NCBI GenBank assembly: GCA_003151335.1
Contig: PLXE01000091.1
Coordinates: 120,983-184,982, forward strand
Reading direction: 5' to 3'
Length of the DNA stretch: 64,000 nt
Origin: Acidobacteriaceae bacterium
Lineage (GTDB): Bacteria > Acidobacteriota > Terriglobia > Terriglobales > Acidobacteriaceae
The translations under genes were made by a program, and so were the position numbers. The first letter of the stretch is position 1, and the number at the start of each line of letters is the position of its first letter. Under the pieces are notes generated by a model that saw nothing but the letters and a program-made list of their open reading frames with translations, was not told the DNA's origin and did no database searches. Positions 60,900 to 64,000 of the stretch are shown here, one piece after another.

Positions 60900-61783
60900 G
60901 GGCGGCGCAATTTCCGCCGCAGCGCGCGCCAGACGCGTACAAACGACCGCGACATCAACCAGATTACAGAGCCATCCCTGAGCATTCGCACCAGCCCCAA
61001 GCGAAACGTTTTGAGGCTCCGCATCTCCTCCAGCGCCAAAGCGGTGCTGTACGTCATGCGACGGTACGCAACCAGGCGCGGATCAAGGCACTCCGCCCAT
61101 TGATCGATGATCAACAACGGTTCCCGGTGCAGCCTTTGCCGATTTGTCTGCGACATGCTGCCCGCGTGCATGCGATAACGGCACACTTTTCCTTGCACCG
61201 CTCGAGCGGGATACCTCCGCGCCACCGCGACGTAGAGGTAGTAATCGGGCACAGTTTGAATCGCGTCGGGAATGGGGCCAACATCCTCCAGCGCTGAGCG
61301 GCGCAGCACCGCCGAACTCATGGCGATAAAGCAGGCGTCCGTGAAGAGTCGGGAGAAGATGTCGCCTTCGGGCAAGGGCTGAAATTCGTGCGCGTAATCG
61401 TAGTCCCGCTGTTTCCCGTTGGCATAAAACTGAATGGCGCGCCCGTAGATAATGCCCGTGCGCTCGTCGGCCAAGGCCATCTGCTGTTGCAATTTCCGCG
61501 GCAGCCAGATGTCGTCTTGATCGAGGAAGGCCAGCCATTGCCCCTCGGCCTGGCGGATGGCGCGGTTTCTGGCTTCCCCTAACGGCGTGTCTTCCGGGGA
61601 AAGAAAATAGCGAATCCGCTGATCGTGATAGTCGGCAACAATTTTGGCGCTGTCATCGGCGGAGCAGTCGTCCCAGACAATCAATTCCCAGTCTTGGAAG
61701 GTTTGCGCAAGCACACTGTCCAGCGCCTCGCGCAGAAACGAAGCACCGTTACGGACGTTCATGATGACGCTGACCCGGGGCAT
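60860..61783 (-). CDS. family 2 glycosyltransferase
   Basis: This 307-residue protein starts MPRVSVIMNVRNGASFLREA. DWELIVWDDCSADDSAKIVA, ARNRAIRQAEGQWLAFLDQD and DIWLPRKLQQQM are classic GT-A motifs with the D-x-D-like pair DQDD. The C-terminus is basic. It runs against its neighbours and overlaps one by 40 nt at the 3' end. Confidence 0.9.
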   Translation of the reverse strand: MPRVSVIMNVRNGASFLREALDSVLAQTFQDWELIVWDDCSADDSAKIVADYHDQRIRYFLSPEDTPLGEARNRAIRQAEGQWLAFLDQDDIWLPRKLQQQMALADERTGIIYGRAIQFYANGKQRDYDYAHEFQPLPEGDIFSRLFTDACFIAMSSAVLRRSALEDVGPIPDAIQTVPDYYLYVAVARRYPARAVQGKVCRYRMHAGSMSQTNRQRLHREPLLIIDQWAECLDPRLVAYRRMTYSTALALEEMRSLKTFRLGLVRMLRDGSVIWLMSRSFVRVWRALRRKLRRPYWMGTDFTSDPD

Positions 61784-61893
61784 GAGAGTGTCGGCGGCCT
61801 TCCGGCTCGAAGTATAGCTGAGACAATTTGGTGGAGAGAGCGCTCCGGAATGCGCAGCCTCTGGCTCCACCTCACCCGCGATCCGCATACCCG

Positions 61894-63174
61894 ATGAAGC
61901 TCAGAAACGTTTTCGCCTCGTTCGCCAGGCTGGCCACGGGCGAAGTGTTCGGAAGGATGGCCACGTTCGCGTTATTCGCTTACGTGTCACGCCGGTTTGG
62001 GGTGGAGATTCTTGGAATTGTGGCCCTCGCCCAAACCGTTGCCGGCTACGTCATGGAGTGCTCCGACCAGGGACTGAAGCTGATCGGCGCGCGGCTGCTG
62101 GCGCGCAACCATTCGTTGGCGGCTTTCGTGGTCCCATTCGTCCTCAAGCGGCGCGCGGGGCTCACTGCGGTCGCCATTGTGTTGGGCGCGATGTATGCGC
62201 TCCTGGGCCCCATCCCTCCGGCTGCGCGCGTTTGCGTTCTGGTGTTTGACTTCGCGGTTGTCCCGTATGCGTTCGCGCTCGACTGGGTGGCGTGGGGACT
62301 CGGCCACTTTGGCGTGCTGTCCATCTGGCGGAGCGGCGTCAGCATTCTCTGTGTGGCGATGGCCATCACGGCCATGCAGCTCACGAAGCGACCGATCGCC
62401 TCAATCTCGGGCGCGAACATCTTGAGCGCGCTGGCGGGAGCTGGATTCCTATGGATCATGTGGCAGCTTCGTTGGAGGAAGCTCCAAGGCCGCGTGACCG
62501 CGGAGGAGATCGGGGCTGCCGCGGAGGAGCTACGGCCATCTCGCGTGGCAACCCTCGGAATGTCGAATCTGTTGAACCTGGTGTTCATGAATGCCGACAT
62601 CCTGTTGCTGGGAGCGATGACCAGCACCGCTGAAGTCGGCCGCTACAGTGCAGCTTGCAAGCCGCTCTACATCATCTTTACCGGATTCTGGCTGCTCACG
62701 GACGCACTTTATCCTTACCTCGCCAAGGTGGAAGCTGGCGCGCAAGCCCACAGAATTCTGCTGATCGCATTGGGCGGCCTGGCAATCACTGCGTCCATCG
62801 TGGCACTGGGCATTGGCCTGCTGGCGCCGCAACTTCTGACCCTGATCTACGGATCGACTTTGGGCGCGGCCAGACTCTTTCGCATTCTGCTGATCGCGCT
62901 GCCTATCGATTTTTGTTTCTCGCTGCTCTGGACTGTGCTGGTAAGCCGGGGCTACGAGCGGCCCGTCCTGTATTCGCTGGCAGCGGCCGCTGGCGTCAAC
63001 GTGTTCTTGAATCTGGTATTCATTCCACGCTTCCAAGCCAATGCTGCCGCCTGGGCAACCGTGGTCTCGTATGCCTTGCTGTTTTCGGTGCTGCTGATTT
63101 TCGTGCTGAAGAATAAGGTGCTGGCCAGCGCGCCGGTAAGCAATGCGGCTGAGACCAGCGTAGTGTGGGCCTGA
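61894..63174 (+). CDS. Wzx-like polysaccharide flippase (copy 2)
   Basis: This 426-residue protein has 12 probable membrane helices. Shared features with the flippase at 55743 are TGEVFGRMATFALFAYVSRR, FGVEILGIVALAQT, DQGLKLIGARLLAR and ALDWVAWGLGHFGVLSIWRS, in the same order and spacing. It begins 110 nt from the divergent glycosyltransferase start. Two flippases suggest two sugar-assembly units or an internal duplication. Confidence 0.88.
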   Translation: MKLRNVFASFARLATGEVFGRMATFALFAYVSRRFGVEILGIVALAQTVAGYVMECSDQGLKLIGARLLARNHSLAAFVVPFVLKRRAGLTAVAIVLGAMYALLGPIPPAARVCVLVFDFAVVPYAFALDWVAWGLGHFGVLSIWRSGVSILCVAMAITAMQLTKRPIASISGANILSALAGAGFLWIMWQLRWRKLQGRVTAEEIGAAAEELRPSRVATLGMSNLLNLVFMNADILLLGAMTSTAEVGRYSAACKPLYIIFTGFWLLTDALYPYLAKVEAGAQAHRILLIALGGLAITASIVALGIGLLAPQLLTLIYGSTLGAARLFRILLIALPIDFCFSLLWTVLVSRGYERPVLYSLAAAAGVNVFLNLVFIPRFQANAAAWATVVSYALLFSVLLIFVLKNKVLASAPVSNAAETSVVWA

Positions 63175-63345
63175 GACGAAAAGTTATTTCGAAGCATCTA
63201 GCCTAGATGTCCAAACGTATCGCGCTACTCACCTATCACTAGTGACTTTAGATTTCTCTTGCGGTAGCGATAGCGGAAGGCCGCGTTTTGCACGATAGTG
63301 AACCATGACAGCATTACTGCAAAGCCGACATCAATGGGGTTGACC

Positions 63346-63993
63346 ATGAAATCGAAAGCACTTTTGCCGGGAGTGCTTCTCTGTGTAGCTTTGTATGTAT
63401 ACTTTCATCTCTTCGCACTCGCTACACCGATCTTGAGAGATGGTGATCAATGGTTCTTCGCCCAGTCGGGTGCCCGCATTGTGGCTGGGCAACTTCCCTA
63501 CCGAGACTTCTATGAGATCCTGACCCCAGGCACCGAGCTCGTCTATGCTTGCTCGTTCATGCTGTTTGGTCAGAGATTCGTTGTCGCGAACATATTGTTT
63601 CTACTTATAGCCTTAGTCTTCGTTTATCTAGTGACTAGCATCGCGCGTGCGGTTCTGGACGACGAACTTACCCTGCTGTCGGTAGCGATCACGGTCTTCA
63701 TTGGCCTTCGTTTGACGATGGATGCGGGCCACCATTGGTTTAGTGCGGTCGCAGCCTTTGCCGCCTTGGCCTCCGTCCTGCGCACTCGCTCGCTGGCCCG
63801 GATAATGATGGCCGGTGCCTTCTGTGGGCTGAGTTCTCTTTTCACCCAAACACGGGGTCTGGCTGTGGTTCTTGCTTTGGCTGCCTTTTTCTGGTGGGAA
63901 ACACGCGATCGAGAAGCCCCTGACCACGTGTTTCGCAATCGGCTACTTGTGCTCCTGGCTGCCTACGCGACTGTACTATTGAGAATCACATAA
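63346..63993 (+). CDS. membrane protein, N-terminal part of a GT39/ArnT-like glycosyltransferase
   Basis: This 215-residue protein has about six hydrophobic segments. PILRDGDQWFFAQSGARIVA then GQLPYRDFYEILTPGTELVY resembles the first periplasmic loop of PMT/ArnT-type enzymes, in which acidic residues are catalytic. Family members are usually 450-600 residues, so a stop at 63991 makes it short: either truncated by a frameshift or a small relative. The window ends 7 bases later. Confidence 0.6.
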   Translation: MKSKALLPGVLLCVALYVYFHLFALATPILRDGDQWFFAQSGARIVAGQLPYRDFYEILTPGTELVYACSFMLFGQRFVVANILFLLIALVFVYLVTSIARAVLDDELTLLSVAITVFIGLRLTMDAGHHWFSAVAAFAALASVLRTRSLARIMMAGAFCGLSSLFTQTRGLAVVLALAAFFWWETRDREAPDHVFRNRLLVLLAAYATVLLRIT

Positions 63994-64000
63994 TATAGTG

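Overview
The window looks like chromosomal DNA of a GC-rich member of the Acidobacteriota, probably class Terriglobia (Koribacter-like). This is inferred from two tandem secreted VWFA-type proteins of the kind abundant in that phylum, from the mix of household genes, and from several families of dispersed palindromic intergenic repeats. No rRNA operon, complete tRNA or CRISPR array is visible, so the taxonomy rests on gene content only.

Positions 1-32900 are mostly core genes. They include a truncated BNR-propeller gene overlapping a MoaD/ThiS-like gene, an AI-2E-type permease, ruvX, mltG, a divergent membrane pyrophosphatase (hppA) with a roughly 310-nt leader, dapD, a dicarboxylate-type symporter, a beta-CASP nuclease, a peptidase-M1-like protein without a zinc motif, a ParD/ParE-type toxin-antitoxin pair and rlmB. 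An orphan LytTR regulator, an SDR, a cytochrome c and a tagatose-bisphosphate-type aldolase follow. A packed minus-strand group (DUF1015, amidase, GerMN, murI, then rph) serves the cell wall and RNA processing. It is followed by the two VWA genes and a cystathionine beta-synthase/gamma-lyase pair.

Positions 33500-38400 (minus strand) hold aroK, asd, lysC, dapB and dapA: the aspartate-to-lysine/diaminopimelate pathway. DapD at 8.2 kb belongs to the same succinylase route. gdhA and a large DUF2339 membrane protein follow.

Positions 42800-47850 are accessory DNA. A decayed GDSL-hydrolase fragment and about 600 bp of apparently non-coding sequence precede a compact cassette: a ribbon-helix-helix regulator divergent from a five-gene operon. 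The operon encodes a Rad52/RecT-like annealing-protein candidate, a small DUF669-like protein, a Cas4/RecB-like Fe-S PD-(D/E)XK nuclease, an unknown protein and an HNH nuclease. A perfect 11-bp inverted repeat lies between the divergent genes. There is no integrase, terminase or structural gene. This is the best candidate for an undescribed system in the window.

Positions 47850-63993 are an exopolysaccharide locus: a TetR regulator, a Wza-like SLBB export protein, a Wzz-like chain-length protein, a Wzy-like polymerase, several glycosyltransferases, two methyltransferases and two paralogous Wzx-like flippases. Gene remnants (the C-terminus of a GT4 enzyme and of a hexapeptide acyltransferase) and a short membrane protein at the right edge point to rearrangement.

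The intergenic regions carry at least four dispersed-repeat families. The right half of one has become an in-frame insertion of about 25 residues in glutamate racemase.
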